A DNA stretch of 64,000 bases from Alkalibacter saccharofermentans DSM 14828 (GCF_900128885.1 NZ_FQTU01000004.1:1-64000); one strand, 5' to 3'; shown: positions 26,228 to 35,541, counted from the stretch's first letter. Notes: generated by a model from the sequence alone, not told the origin. Numbers and translations are program-made.

Positions 26228-27710
26228 ACTGAAGTTCCTCCTCTGACTTAATATCTTGACGAGGCATTTCACCCGTAATTCGTCCATCAAATAAAATTAT
26301 TATCCTATCGCAAGTTGCCAACAACTCTGTCAGTTCGGAGGAAACTAATATTACGCCATTTCCTTCATCTGCGAACTTCCGAACTATCTGAAGTATTTCT
26401 GACTTAGCACCTATGTCAACCCCAGCCGTAGGCTCGTCTAGCATCATAATTTTTGGATTTGTATTTAGCCACTTTGAAATCACTATTTTTTGTTGATTTC
26501 CTCCTGATAAAAGTTTAATTGTTTTATGGATACTGTTCGTGACAACATTTAATTCCAAAACATTTTTTCTTACTACCTCATTTGCAACCCTCTCAATAAT
26601 AAATCCTTTTCTTGTTAAGTTTTTTATAATTGGCAAAATACAGTTTTCTTTAACCGAATTTTCTAATATCAATCCTTGCTTTCTTCTATCTTCCGGCACA
26701 AGAGCAAACCCCGCTTTTATAGCATCACTTGAATGTCTGGATTCAACAGCCTGCCCTTGAACTAAAACCGTACCAGAAATTTTTTTCCTTAATCCAAACA
26801 ATGTTTCCAAAATCTCAGTTCGACCACTACCCATTAGTCCAGCTATCCCTAAGATCTCTCCCGGTTTAAGCAAGAACGAAATATTATTGATGCGATCATT
26901 AACCTTTAGATTTTGAACACTAAGTAAATCTTCACCATTTAAATCATAGTGTCTTTCTATCCACTCGAACTTTTTTCGAGAATCCTCTCCTCCTGTCATA
27001 TGATTTATGATTTGATCCAAATTAATGTTTTGAACTGACTCCGTTAAAACTAATTCTCCATCTCTTAAAATGGATATGGAATCAGCAATATCAATAATCT
27101 CATTCATCCTATGTGAAATATAAACCATAGAAACACCTTTCGTCTTTAAATCTCTAATGATTTTAAATAATTGTTTTGTTTCAGCAGTGGAAAGAGACGC
27201 TGTAGGTTCATCTAAAATCAATATCTTTGCATTTTTCAAAATCGCTTTTGCAATTTCAACCATCTGGCTCATTCCAACGCTAAGTTGGTTCATTGGCGTG
27301 TTTGGATTAATTTCTATGCCTAATTCATGCAAAACTTTCTTTGTTTTCTGATTCATATCATCTACATCTCTAAAGACACCCTTTTTTAGTTCATCACCAA
27401 GGAATATATTTTCAGCGACAGTCATTGTCTGAATTAATGATAACTCCTGAAAAATCATTGCTATACCTCTTTCCTTGGCATCTTTCAATCCTTCTATTTT
27501 AGTCAGTTTCCCTTCAATAAAGATTTCACCTTCATCCAAAGCATATACACCTGTCATTATTTTCATTAATGTAGATTTACCAGCACCGTTACCACCTACC
27601 AATGCATGAACTTCACCTTTTTTAAGATTAAAATTGACACTTTTTAAAACAGATACTGATCCAAAACTTTTTTTAATATTCTTCATTTTGAGAATGACTT
27701 GTTGTTCCAT
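26205..27710 (-). CDS. Ribose-type ABC importer, tandem ATPase (RbsA-like)
   Basis: About 501 aa with two ATPase domains. First: Walker A GGNGAGKSTLMK, LSVGMSQMVEIAKA, LILDEPTASL. Second: degenerate Walker A GLMGSGRTEIL, LSGGNQQKIVISKWL, MMLDEPTAGVDIGAK. This is the normal pattern for class II sugar importers. Start at 27710 follows AAAGGAA; the frame to 27761 has no SD. Confidence 0.9.
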   Translation of the reverse strand: MEQQVILKMKNIKKSFGSVSVLKSVNFNLKKGEVHALVGGNGAGKSTLMKIMTGVYALDEGEIFIEGKLTKIEGLKDAKERGIAMIFQELSLIQTMTVAENIFLGDELKKGVFRDVDDMNQKTKKVLHELGIEINPNTPMNQLSVGMSQMVEIAKAILKNAKILILDEPTASLSTAETKQLFKIIRDLKTKGVSMVYISHRMNEIIDIADSISILRDGELVLTESVQNINLDQIINHMTGGEDSRKKFEWIERHYDLNGEDLLSVQNLKVNDRINNISFLLKPGEILGIAGLMGSGRTEILETLFGLRKKISGTVLVQGQAVESRHSSDAIKAGFALVPEDRRKQGLILENSVKENCILPIIKNLTRKGFIIERVANEVVRKNVLELNVVTNSIHKTIKLLSGGNQQKIVISKWLNTNPKIMMLDEPTAGVDIGAKSEILQIVRKFADEGNGVILVSSELTELLATCDRIIILFDGRITGEMPRQDIKSEEELQYAIQKSQ

Positions 27711-27791
27711 CTCATATGTTCCTTTCTTTTTTAAGCAAAGTCTGTAGCAACTTTTATTCATGTAAGTAGTGCTACAGACTTTGTCAAATGC

Positions 27792-28955
27792 CTAATTGCT
27801 ACTCTCTTTTGCTTTTAGAAGCCAATCAGGAGCACTAACTTTGTAAATGTTTTCATAAGCTTCAATAATATTATTTCTGTCAACACGTTTAGCAGGTACT
27901 GCAACATATGCGGGTGCTTCTTTACCTAACAGCGCATAAGCTGCTAAAGTTGCTTCTGCCACACCTTGGTCATATGGCAATTGTGCACCAAGCCCTAATA
28001 TATTACCTGCTGCTACTTCTTTAGCAATATTATTTCCTAAATCAATTGTGCTTAATTTGATATCCGTGATTCCAGCAGCCCTTAAAGATGATAGAACACC
28101 TTCTGCTGGAACGTCCCAATGTGCAAATATCGCATCCAAGTTAGGATGTTTTGTGATCATCGCATCCGCCACACCACTTGCTTCATTTGGATCTTGGAAT
28201 CCCATTTCAGCCACAATTTCGATGTCTGGATACTTATCAGCCATTGTCTTTTTAAATGCTTCTAATCTTTGATTTGTGACAAAGAAATCAACATCAAAAT
28301 ATACAACACCGACATTTCCTCTACCATTCAACGCTTCCCCTATCAAGTCAGCAGCAACAATACCATTACCATAGTTGTCTGCCGAGACACAACTTACATA
28401 ATCTACACCTGCTACAAAACCATTGGGTACATTATCCATAAATACCAATTTAACGCCTGCATTAGAAACACGTCGAAATGCATCTGCAGTTGCTGCGGGG
28501 TCGGTCGGTATGCTGACAATGACATCTGGATCCAGCGCCATCAATGTTTCTAGATCAGATACTTGTTGTTCAGGCGCAAAGTTTGCGTCGGTAACCCCAA
28601 CAACTTCAATCCCTAAATCTGCAAAAGTATCATTTAGCGCTTTTAATTGAGTTGAAGACCAATCATTTCCTCCATAATGGAAACTAATTGCAGCTTTAAA
28701 GCCTCCTTCTCTTATTTGATTTTTTTCTGCATCCGTCAAACTTAGCGTAAATGCATTAACCGCGGTTTCACCATTCGGACCTACACTCTTGATTTCGTTT
28801 TCATCTTCCGCTGTTATTCCATGCGATTCGTTTGAGGTATCTTGTGACTGATCGTTTGTCGCATCAGTATTATTTTGTTGATCATTGTTATTGCCACAAC
28901 CTACCATCCCCAACATAATTGATAGCATCAATACAATTACTAATAATTTTTTCAT
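27792..28955 (-). CDS. Sugar-binding lipoprotein of the ribose-type importer
   Basis: About 387 aa. Lipobox IMLGMVGCGNNN, a Thr/Asn/Asp-rich linker, then a periplasmic-binding fold (Peripla_BP_4 type): ISFHYGGNDWSSTQLKAL, DVIVSIPTDPAATADAF, VYFDVDFFVTNQRLEAF, AHWDVPAEGVL. Start at 28955 has GGAGG 9 nt upstream. The whole binding domain is clearly homologous to the C-terminal half of the LacI-type regulator at 30934-32967. The ligand is probably a cyclic sugar; it lies second in the operon after the TIM-barrel gene. Confidence 0.88.
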   Translation of the reverse strand: MKKLLVIVLMLSIMLGMVGCGNNNDQQNNTDATNDQSQDTSNESHGITAEDENEIKSVGPNGETAVNAFTLSLTDAEKNQIREGGFKAAISFHYGGNDWSSTQLKALNDTFADLGIEVVGVTDANFAPEQQVSDLETLMALDPDVIVSIPTDPAATADAFRRVSNAGVKLVFMDNVPNGFVAGVDYVSCVSADNYGNGIVAADLIGEALNGRGNVGVVYFDVDFFVTNQRLEAFKKTMADKYPDIEIVAEMGFQDPNEASGVADAMITKHPNLDAIFAHWDVPAEGVLSSLRAAGITDIKLSTIDLGNNIAKEVAAGNILGLGAQLPYDQGVAEATLAAYALLGKEAPAYVAVPAKRVDRNNIIEAYENIYKVSAPDWLLKAKESSN

Positions 28956-29018
28956 AATTCTGTTCCTCCATTCCATATTATAAGATAATCAATTAAGAAG
29001 ATTTACTCTCTGCTTTTT

Positions 29019-29828
29019 TTAAAGTAAACCTTCAAGGAATTTGTATGATGTTTCGCAAGCTTCCTCTGGAAATCCTGAATAACCATCAATTTCTACCAAG
29101 TAATCACCTTTATAGTGCTTGTCTTTTAAAAATTGAACTATTTCTCTTATGTTAATAACACCTTTTCCTAATGGTACAAATTCTTGTTTGTCCCAATCTT
29201 TAAGATGTATATATTCAATTCTATCAAAGTATCTTTTGACAAGTTCCAATGCATCCCCCCCACCAGCTACCAAGTGAGCAATGTCAGGGCAGAAAGGAAT
29301 ATCTGTTAATGAGAAAAGCTTATGTATTTGCTCCGGTTTTTCAGCAATTGATCCTAAATGTGGATGATAACTTGCGATAAGCCCATATCCTTTAATAATT
29401 TCATTAGCTTTATCTAATGCTTTTGCTAAAAGTTCATAATCAGACTCAAGGATCCCCTTCCCTCTTACTGCTCCTCCCCCAAGCACTATATGTTTTGCAC
29501 CCATTTTTTTTGCTAAAGTTGTTACTTTTTCAATTCTGAAAAGCTCATCTTCTAATGCATCTTTATAAATAAAGCTTGCACCAATATATACGCCTAACAG
29601 TTTAATATTATTCTCCTCCAATATTTGAGTGAATTTATTCGGATCACTTTCGTACTCCGAGAGATTCCCATCAAATACCTCTATGAATTTGTATCCTTTT
29701 GATGCAATCGTTTTAATTGCTGATACGTCATCACATATTGTTAAATAACGGACATCTTTGACGTTAGTGACGCCACCGCCATGGCCTACTAACGCACCAA
29801 AAGCATTTGTCATATAACCTAAATTCAT
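29019..29828 (-). CDS. Sugar phosphate isomerase/epimerase-like TIM barrel (copy A)
   Basis: 269 aa, xylose-isomerase-like AP_endonuc_2 fold (IolE/IolI type). Metal-ligand regions: KFIEVFDGN, GLIASYHPHLGS (His), PFCPDIAHLVAGG (Asp-x-x-His), EYIHLKDW (His) and YLVEIDGYSG (Glu). Such enzymes carry out isomerisation, epimerisation or eliminations on keto-sugars. It is the first gene of the operon, with SD GAGAGGGG upstream and the operator at 29882-29893 in front. Confidence 0.85.
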   Translation of the reverse strand: MNLGYMTNAFGALVGHGGGVTNVKDVRYLTICDDVSAIKTIASKGYKFIEVFDGNLSEYESDPNKFTQILEENNIKLLGVYIGASFIYKDALEDELFRIEKVTTLAKKMGAKHIVLGGGAVRGKGILESDYELLAKALDKANEIIKGYGLIASYHPHLGSIAEKPEQIHKLFSLTDIPFCPDIAHLVAGGGDALELVKRYFDRIEYIHLKDWDKQEFVPLGKGVINIREIVQFLKDKHYKGDYLVEIDGYSGFPEEACETSYKFLEGLL

Positions 29829-29881
29829 TACAATACCCCTCTCTTTATAAAATATTTGATTGAATAAAAAATTGGTTATTT

Positions 29882-29893
29882 ATTTGCGCAAAT
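29882..29893. promoter_or_regulatory. Putative LacI-type operator (minus operon)
   Basis: A perfect 12-bp palindrome ATTTGCGCAAAT. It begins about 8 nt after the expected start of transcription from the promoter at 29908-29936. The same core occurs at the same distance in front of the plus operon at 33.2 kb. Confidence 0.7.
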
Positions 29894-29907
29894 TTTACTA
29901 TGGTTTG

Positions 29908-29936
29908 AGTTTAACACTTCTTTCAATGTCTGTCAA
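29908..29936 (-). promoter_or_regulatory. Promoter of the sugar importer operon
   Basis: Minus strand TTGACA, 17-bp spacer, TAAACT. The start would be near 29901, leading into the 29828-24053 operon. Confidence 0.75.
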
Positions 29937-29975
29937 GAATCTTGTCTATTTTTTTGAATTTTTTATGAACCAAAC

Positions 29976-30840
29976 GTGATAATGTCCCAAATGGTAAATA
30001 TATTGTATGATATAATCTCAAGATTAAATAGCCAGAAAAGATGGTCATGCAAAATAAAATGGATAGATTTAACTATATCAGAACAAGAGAAGTATGAAAT
30101 CACAAAATCTTTAGTAGACCATGACGGGAACAAAAGGCGTGCTGCAGTTAAACTAGGGTTTAGTCTCAGACATGTCAATCGTCTTATAGCCAGATAAAAA
30201 AGAAAGAAAAAACGCTTTTTTTCATGTGAACAAAGGCGCAAGCCTTCCCATGTTTTTAGCGATGAATTAAAGACAGATATCGTCACTCTGTATAACAACA
30301 AATACTTTGACGCTACATTTGCTTATGCTTGTGAGCTTCATGAAAAACATGATCAGATAGCAATCTCTGCTACCGCAAACTCTAAAATGCTTTATGACGA
30401 GCACATAGCTTCTCCTCACACCACCAAGAAAACTAAAAAGAAAATGGCGGCCAACCTAAAAAAATGCACAATGAAGCTTTGACCAAAAGGGATCAAGATC
30501 ATCTACAAGCTTCAATTGTGGATCTTGAAGATGCACATTCCAGGCGCTCTCGGTGTGCATACTTCGGAGAAATTCTTCAAATGGATGCCTCGCTCCATGA
30601 TTGGTTTGGAGATTCAAGAGCACAACTACACATCGCTATTGACGATTCCACGGGTAATATTTAGGGGGACATTTCGATGAATAAGAAATTTTGAACCGAT
30701 ACTACAACGTATTTTATCAGATTCTAACTACACACGGCATTCCTGCTATGTTTTATACGGACAGGCGTACCGTTTTTGAATATAAAAAAGCCAACACCAA
30801 TGAAGTTGAAAATGATACTTGATTATCACACCTCAAAGTG
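29976..30840 (+). pseudogene. ISNCY-family transposase relic
   Basis: Fragments match the ISNCY (IS1202-like) transposase in order: EITKSLVDHDGNKRRAAVKLG and RHVNRLIA (N-terminal HTH); then, in another frame, DLEDAHSRRSRCAYFGEILQ and MDASLHDWFG with LHIAIDDSTGNI (DDE core). Past a TAG at 30661 come YQILTTHGIPAMFYTDRRTV and FEYKKANTNEVENDT, then TGA. Several frameshifts and stops are present and the C-terminal third is missing. Confidence 0.8.
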
Positions 30841-30883
30841 AGTCAGCTTTAATTATAAATTAACAACCACCGGATATATTATT

Positions 30884-30921
30884 AAAGCCATTTCGAGTTT
30901 TTATAGTTTCAAAATGGCTTT
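30884..30921 (-). terminator. Terminator of the LacI-fusion gene
   Basis: A 10-bp stem AAAGCCATTT / AAATGGCTTT with an 18-nt loop lies 13 nt after the regulator's stop. The T tract on the minus strand is short. Confidence 0.6.
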
Positions 30922-30933
30922 CCTAGCAACTTA

Positions 30934-32967
30934 TTATACTTCTAGAAAATCAATCAATTCTCGTGGTGGCATTTCTTTAAATATTATTTTCCAAGTTTTC
31001 AGTATGTTTTCTCTAGTAACGTATAATGGTTCTAGTCCTACAAAAGAAGGCACTTCCTTGCCTAACAAGCTATTTGCCGCAGCCAACGCCATGGCCTGGC
31101 CTTGCTCATATGGTCTCTGGGCACCAATGGCCTTAACCATACCTCCCTTTGCCATGTTTAAGGCCAGATCAAATTCTAAATCACCTGTCGCCAACACAAC
31201 ATCTGTCCTTCCCATCTCCAGCAAAGCTTCTACCGCAGACATGGCTGGACCTCCCCAAGACACATATATACCACCAATATCAGGATGAGCGTTCATGAGC
31301 TCTACAGTCTTTTCTTTTACTTGTTCTTCATTATCAAAAGAAACTTTTCCGCAAACAACCAACTCCGGATACTCTTCAAGGATAATTTGTTCTGCCGCAT
31401 TGTCTCTTTGATTTGTTGCATAAAAATCCATCCCATAATTAATCATTCCAACATTAGTTTTGTTAAATTGTCGCATATATTCACCTAAACCATGACCAAT
31501 AGATCTTCCGTAAGAGTGTTCATTTACAGAAATACACGTCACGTAATCACCCGGTTTCAATCCATCAGGTACGTTAGTGATTAAAACCAGCCTAGATTTA
31601 CTTTGGATAATTTTTTTATATGCATCTGCAGTTCTTGTAGGATCTGTTGGTATGCTGATAATAACGTCGGGTTCTAATGTAACCAAACTTTCTAGTTGCT
31701 TGCTTTGCATAACCGGGTCGAAATGAGCATCCGTAACAGCTAATAGTGAAATGCCCAATGAATTAAATTCATCTTTTATGCCTTTTTCATGAAGTCTGGA
31801 CCACGCAGTCCCTGTATAATGAAAAGAAATTGCCGCTGTGTAGTTCCCCGTTTGTACTTTTTTTCGTTCATCATCAGTTAAATACAGTGACTCAATTGAA
31901 GCTGCCTTTTCTCCAAACGGTCCTCTACCTATACCTCTAGTAGAATCTCTAACATGAAGCATCGTTGGCAAAACAATTATTTCTGGTACTGTAACCAAAC
32001 TCATTTTCGTGTTATTTTCAAACAAGTTCTTTTGTACCCGTTTCAAAAGGATCGATGAAGCTCTTTCTGCAATTTCTTTAACTTTCGGCTCCACAGTTGT
32101 AATTGCAGGGCTATGAAGCTTTGCCCATTCGAAATCATCACAACTAATAATTGATAAATCTTTAGGGCATGCGATGTTATATTCATCAAAATATTTCAAA
32201 ACCGAAACCACTACTTTGTAATCAGATAGAATTAGCGCCGTCGGCTTATTGTCATATTTTTGAAATGTTTTGATTGCTTCGTAAACTTCTTGCTTTGTTT
32301 CTTTTCCTAAAAAAATATACTCCGATTCTTCTTTAATCCCATTATCTTGCAAGGCTTTTTTATATCCTTCAATTCTTTCAACGTAATCATTTTCGCTGCT
32401 ACTCAATATCACAATGTTTTCATGCCCACCTTTAATTAAATAATTCGTAGCTCTATAAGCGCCATTATAATCATCGGATATAACAGCATCTGCATGAATA
32501 CTCTCTATGACATCATTAATAAAAAGAATCGGTACTTTCACAATTCTAAGTATTTTTTCTAGCCGTTCGCTTTCTTTTACAGGAAAAACTATAAGCCCAA
32601 CCGCATTTTCAACCGACAATAATGTTTGAGAGTACAATTCTAGTTTCTCTGATTCTTCGTCATAACAAAGAGACACCAATGTATATCCTTTTTCTCCAAT
32701 ATACCGTCTGATATATTTCTCAACTTGGTTTTGTAGAGGCGTTTTTTCTTCTCCGGTTAGAAAAACAACATATTTCATTTTAGTTGTTAATGCACTGCCG
32801 TTCTTCTCTTTCCTAAGTACAAAGTTTGGCGGATTATCCATGGTTCTGATTACGTCTTCTACACGCTTAACTAATTCAGGACTGACATATCTCGTTTTAT
32901 TAACAACATGAGAAACTGTCGTCACTGAAACTCCTGCCATCTTCGCAATGTCTTTTATCGTTGCCAT
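30934..32967 (-). CDS. LacI-family regulator fused to a second sugar-binding domain
   Basis: About 677 aa, twice the usual LacI length. Residues 1-50 form a LacI helix-turn-helix (MATIKDIAKMAGVSVTTVSH). Residues about 60-350 form the standard effector domain (VVFLTGEE..., SDDYNGAYRATNYLI, LSIISCDDFEWAKL, ITTVEPKVKEIAERA). Residues about 385-670 are a second periplasmic-binding-protein domain lacking a signal peptide. It parallels the importer's binding lipoprotein: ISFHYTGTAWS, DVIISIPTDPTRTADAYKK, MDFYATNQRDNA, GAQRPYEQGQA. The protein should sense two ligands, one probably the transported sugar, in the cytoplasm. ATG 32967 matches the family start; GTG 32976 is possible. Confidence 0.88.
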   Translation of the reverse strand: MATIKDIAKMAGVSVTTVSHVVNKTRYVSPELVKRVEDVIRTMDNPPNFVLRKEKNGSALTTKMKYVVFLTGEEKTPLQNQVEKYIRRYIGEKGYTLVSLCYDEESEKLELYSQTLLSVENAVGLIVFPVKESERLEKILRIVKVPILFINDVIESIHADAVISDDYNGAYRATNYLIKGGHENIVILSSSENDYVERIEGYKKALQDNGIKEESEYIFLGKETKQEVYEAIKTFQKYDNKPTALILSDYKVVVSVLKYFDEYNIACPKDLSIISCDDFEWAKLHSPAITTVEPKVKEIAERASSILLKRVQKNLFENNTKMSLVTVPEIIVLPTMLHVRDSTRGIGRGPFGEKAASIESLYLTDDERKKVQTGNYTAAISFHYTGTAWSRLHEKGIKDEFNSLGISLLAVTDAHFDPVMQSKQLESLVTLEPDVIISIPTDPTRTADAYKKIIQSKSRLVLITNVPDGLKPGDYVTCISVNEHSYGRSIGHGLGEYMRQFNKTNVGMINYGMDFYATNQRDNAAEQIILEEYPELVVCGKVSFDNEEQVKEKTVELMNAHPDIGGIYVSWGGPAMSAVEALLEMGRTDVVLATGDLEFDLALNMAKGGMVKAIGAQRPYEQGQAMALAAANSLLGKEVPSFVGLEPLYVTRENILKTWKIIFKEMPPRELIDFLEV

Positions 32968-33024
32968 ATCATTCACGCTACCATTCCGTTTATTATAGAT
33001 AATAAAACTAACTCACTTAAAGTC

Positions 33025-33073
33025 AAATTCGCTCAACCGAATTTAGTTTATTACGTTAAACAGATTCTGTCAA
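33025..33073 (-). promoter_or_regulatory. Promoter and palindrome of the LacI-fusion gene
   Basis: Minus strand TTGACA (33073-33068), 17-bp spacer, TAAACT (33050-33045). Directly after the -10 lies a 20-bp inverted repeat, AAATTCG-N6-CGAATTT (33025-33044). The palindrome differs from the TTGCGCAA sites, so it may be a variant site for autoregulation or bind another protein. Confidence 0.6.
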
Positions 33074-33138
33074 CAGACATATGCTTAGTTTAGAAAATAT
33101 CCGCAAAATTTAATCTTACTTTTCTGTATCAAGACTTG

Positions 33139-33167
33139 TTGACTCTTTGCCCATTACATGTTAAGAT
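33139..33167 (+). promoter_or_regulatory. Promoter of the plus-strand sugar operon
   Basis: TTGACT, 17-bp spacer, TAAGAT, 47 nt before the isomerase-like start codon. Confidence 0.7.
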
Positions 33168-33177
33168 AAGTTATGGT

Positions 33178-33195
33178 AAAATTTGCGCAATTTTT
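33178..33195. promoter_or_regulatory. Putative LacI-type operator (plus operon)
   Basis: AAAAT TTGCGCAA TTTTT, an 18-bp palindrome with two mismatched positions. Its core starts about 8-9 nt after the expected transcription start, the same geometry as the site at 29882-29893. Repression would work by blocking early elongation or open-complex formation. Confidence 0.7.
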
Positions 33196-33213
33196 ATAAA
33201 GGAGATGAAGAAT

Positions 33214-34128
33214 ATGAAATTAGGTTTTGTAAGTTCTATCTTGGATGAGTCTTCATTTGAAGAAGTCCTCGATACAGCTAGCACTCTTGGTTATGAGTGC
33301 ATTGAGGTGGCCTGCTGGCCCAAAGAAAAGGCGTCTAGACGTTATGCTGGCGTAACACATATTGATATCAATACATTAAGCGACGAAAAAATCAACTACA
33401 TAAAAACCTGTTGCAAAAATAAGAATATTATGATTTCATCATTAGCCTACTACCCTAATCCTCTTGACGAAGATCTTGAAAAACGAGAAAAATACATTTC
33501 ACATTTAATGAATATGATTACAATTGCACCTAAATTAAATGTCTCAACTATCACTACTTTCGTGGGTAGAAATCAGCATTTAACAATTGAAGAAAACTTA
33601 GAAAAATTTAAACAGATTTGGACACCTATTATTAAATTAGCCGAAAAACACAAAGTAAAAATTGCTATTGAAAATTGTCCTATGTTATTTACCAGCGATC
33701 AGTGGCCAGGTGGACAAAATCTAGCTACAACCCCTTCCATATGGAGAAAAATGTTTGACTTAATCCAAAGCGATTATTTTGGATTAAATTATGACCCATC
33801 TCATTTTGTATGGCAGCAAATGGATTATATTAGTCCTCTATATGAATTTAAAGACAAAATATTCCATGTGCATTTTAAAGACATAAAGTTATTCCACGAT
33901 AAGTTGAATGATGTAGGTATTATGGCATATCCTCTTGAATATATGTCACCGAAACTCCCTGGATTAGGCGATGTTAATTGGGGCAAGTATGTTTCTGCAT
34001 TAACAGACATTAACTACAAAGGATATGCATGTATAGAAATCGAAGATAAATCGTTTGAAGATTCTAAAGAGGCAATACTTAATTCATTAAAACTAAGTAT
34101 TCATTACATTCGTCAATTTGTTGTCTAG
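33214..34128 (+). CDS. Sugar phosphate isomerase/epimerase-like TIM barrel (copy B)
   Basis: About 304 aa. AP_endonuc_2/xylose-isomerase-like fold with the metal-site series KIAIENCPM (Glu), GLNYDPSHFVWQQMD (Asp, His), IFHVHFKDIK (His) and YACIEIEDKSF (Glu). ATG 33214 has GGAG 9 nt upstream; the longer frame to 33136 is rejected. It pairs with dehydrogenase copy B and mirrors the TIM-barrel/dehydrogenase pair of the minus operon, though the two TIM barrels are only distantly alike. Confidence 0.86.
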   Translation: MKLGFVSSILDESSFEEVLDTASTLGYECIEVACWPKEKASRRYAGVTHIDINTLSDEKINYIKTCCKNKNIMISSLAYYPNPLDEDLEKREKYISHLMNMITIAPKLNVSTITTFVGRNQHLTIEENLEKFKQIWTPIIKLAEKHKVKIAIENCPMLFTSDQWPGGQNLATTPSIWRKMFDLIQSDYFGLNYDPSHFVWQQMDYISPLYEFKDKIFHVHFKDIKLFHDKLNDVGIMAYPLEYMSPKLPGLGDVNWGKYVSALTDINYKGYACIEIEDKSFEDSKEAILNSLKLSIHYIRQFVV

Positions 34129-34178
34129 AATTTATCAACAAAACTTTTTAGATAAAAATAACTTTTGAGGTGATAAAA

Positions 34179-35345
34179 ATGAAAAAATATAACGTCGGAC
34201 TCATTGGAGCAGGTTTTATGGCGAAAGCCCATTCAATAGCTTATGCAGCTATGCCTATGTTTTTTTGGCCAGCTCCTGGTATTCCAGTAAAGAAAATAAT
34301 CTGCGACTTAACTGAAGAAGGTGCAAAAGACGCAGCCGCTCGATTTGGATTTGAAAATTATACTACTAAATGGCAAGAAATCATTAATGACCCTGATATT
34401 GATATAATTGATATCGCTACTCCAAATGACAGTCATGCTGAAATTGCAATTGCTGCTGCTGAAGCTGGGAAACATATTTTCTGTGAAAAACCTATAGCCA
34501 GAACAAAATTAGAAGCAGAGGCTATGTTAAAGGCTGCAAAACTATCAGGAGTCGTTAATATGTTAGCTTTTAACTACAGAAGAACACCCGCTATAACATT
34601 AGCTAAAAAATTTATTGACGAAGGCGCAATAGGTAATATCCTAACTTTTAGAGGCACCTATCTTCAAGATTGGTCTGCTGACCCTAATGTTCCTCTTTCA
34701 TGGCGATTTCAAAAAAGCATTGCCGGCACAGGTGCTTTGGGAGATATTGGAACACATGTAATTGATATTGCAAGGTACTTAGTAGGAGATATTGATGAGG
34801 TTTGCGGTTTGCTCAATACCTATATCCATGAAAGATCAGTGCAAAATGGTTCTTTAGACAAACTAGGTACAGTTAAATCAACCTCTGAAACCGAAAAAGC
34901 TCTCGTTGATGTAGATGATGAAGTATCATTTATGGTAAAATTTAAAAATGGTTCAACCGGTAGCATTGAGGCAACCCGTAATGGATGGGGGCGAAATAAT
35001 TACATTACTTTTGAAATCCACGGGGATAAAGGATCAATTTTTTTTAATTACGAGAGACGTGATGAGCTCCAGGTCTATTTTGCAGATGATTCGTATGACA
35101 GACGAGGTTTCAGAACAATATATACAGGACCTGCTCACCCAAATGGTGAAGCTCTATGGCCAATACCAGCACTTGGTATTGGTTATACTGAAACAAAGAT
35201 TGTTGAATGTTATGATTTTATAAAGGCCATTAAAGACGGAGAAGAAGCCACTCCAAACTTCAATGACGGATATAATATAGAATTAATATGTGACGCCATT
35301 ATTAAATCTTCAAAAGAACAAAAATGGGTTAAAACTGGCTGTTAG
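34179..35345 (+). CDS. Gfo/Idh/MocA-family sugar dehydrogenase (copy B)
   Basis: About 388 aa. Rossmann motif GLIGAGFMAKAHS, MFFWPAPGIPV insert, CEKPIARTK, then the catalytic region GDIGTHVIDIARYLVGD and RNGWGRNNYITFEIHG. Residues align nearly end to end with copy A at 24053-25225. The length and the FFWPAP segment are reminiscent of levoglucosan dehydrogenase, from memory. ATG 34179 has GAGG 8 nt upstream; the GTG at 34170 is less likely. It ends the plus operon. Confidence 0.88.
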   Translation: MKKYNVGLIGAGFMAKAHSIAYAAMPMFFWPAPGIPVKKIICDLTEEGAKDAAARFGFENYTTKWQEIINDPDIDIIDIATPNDSHAEIAIAAAEAGKHIFCEKPIARTKLEAEAMLKAAKLSGVVNMLAFNYRRTPAITLAKKFIDEGAIGNILTFRGTYLQDWSADPNVPLSWRFQKSIAGTGALGDIGTHVIDIARYLVGDIDEVCGLLNTYIHERSVQNGSLDKLGTVKSTSETEKALVDVDDEVSFMVKFKNGSTGSIEATRNGWGRNNYITFEIHGDKGSIFFNYERRDELQVYFADDSYDRRGFRTIYTGPAHPNGEALWPIPALGIGYTETKIVECYDFIKAIKDGEEATPNFNDGYNIELICDAIIKSSKEQKWVKTGC

Positions 35346-35357
35346 AACACTGACCAT

Positions 35358-35393
35358 CGACAAAGTCTGAAAACAATACTTTCGACTTTGTCG
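35358..35393 (+). terminator. Hairpin after dehydrogenase copy B
   Basis: A 10-bp stem CGACAAAGTC / GACTTTGTCG sits 13 nt past the stop. There is no clear T run, so it may be an RNA-stabilising hairpin or a weak terminator. Confidence 0.45.
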
Positions 35394-35541
35394 GGGATAG
35401 GATACGAGGGTGTAAAATTATTTTGTGTATAGATCTTTTATTACAACTGTAAATTTATCTTTTTTAAAGAAGTATGTTAACTTCCAGAAAATTTGTGACT
35501 AAAACTCCTTATTAATGAATATGCCTTTTTGTGGAAATAAT

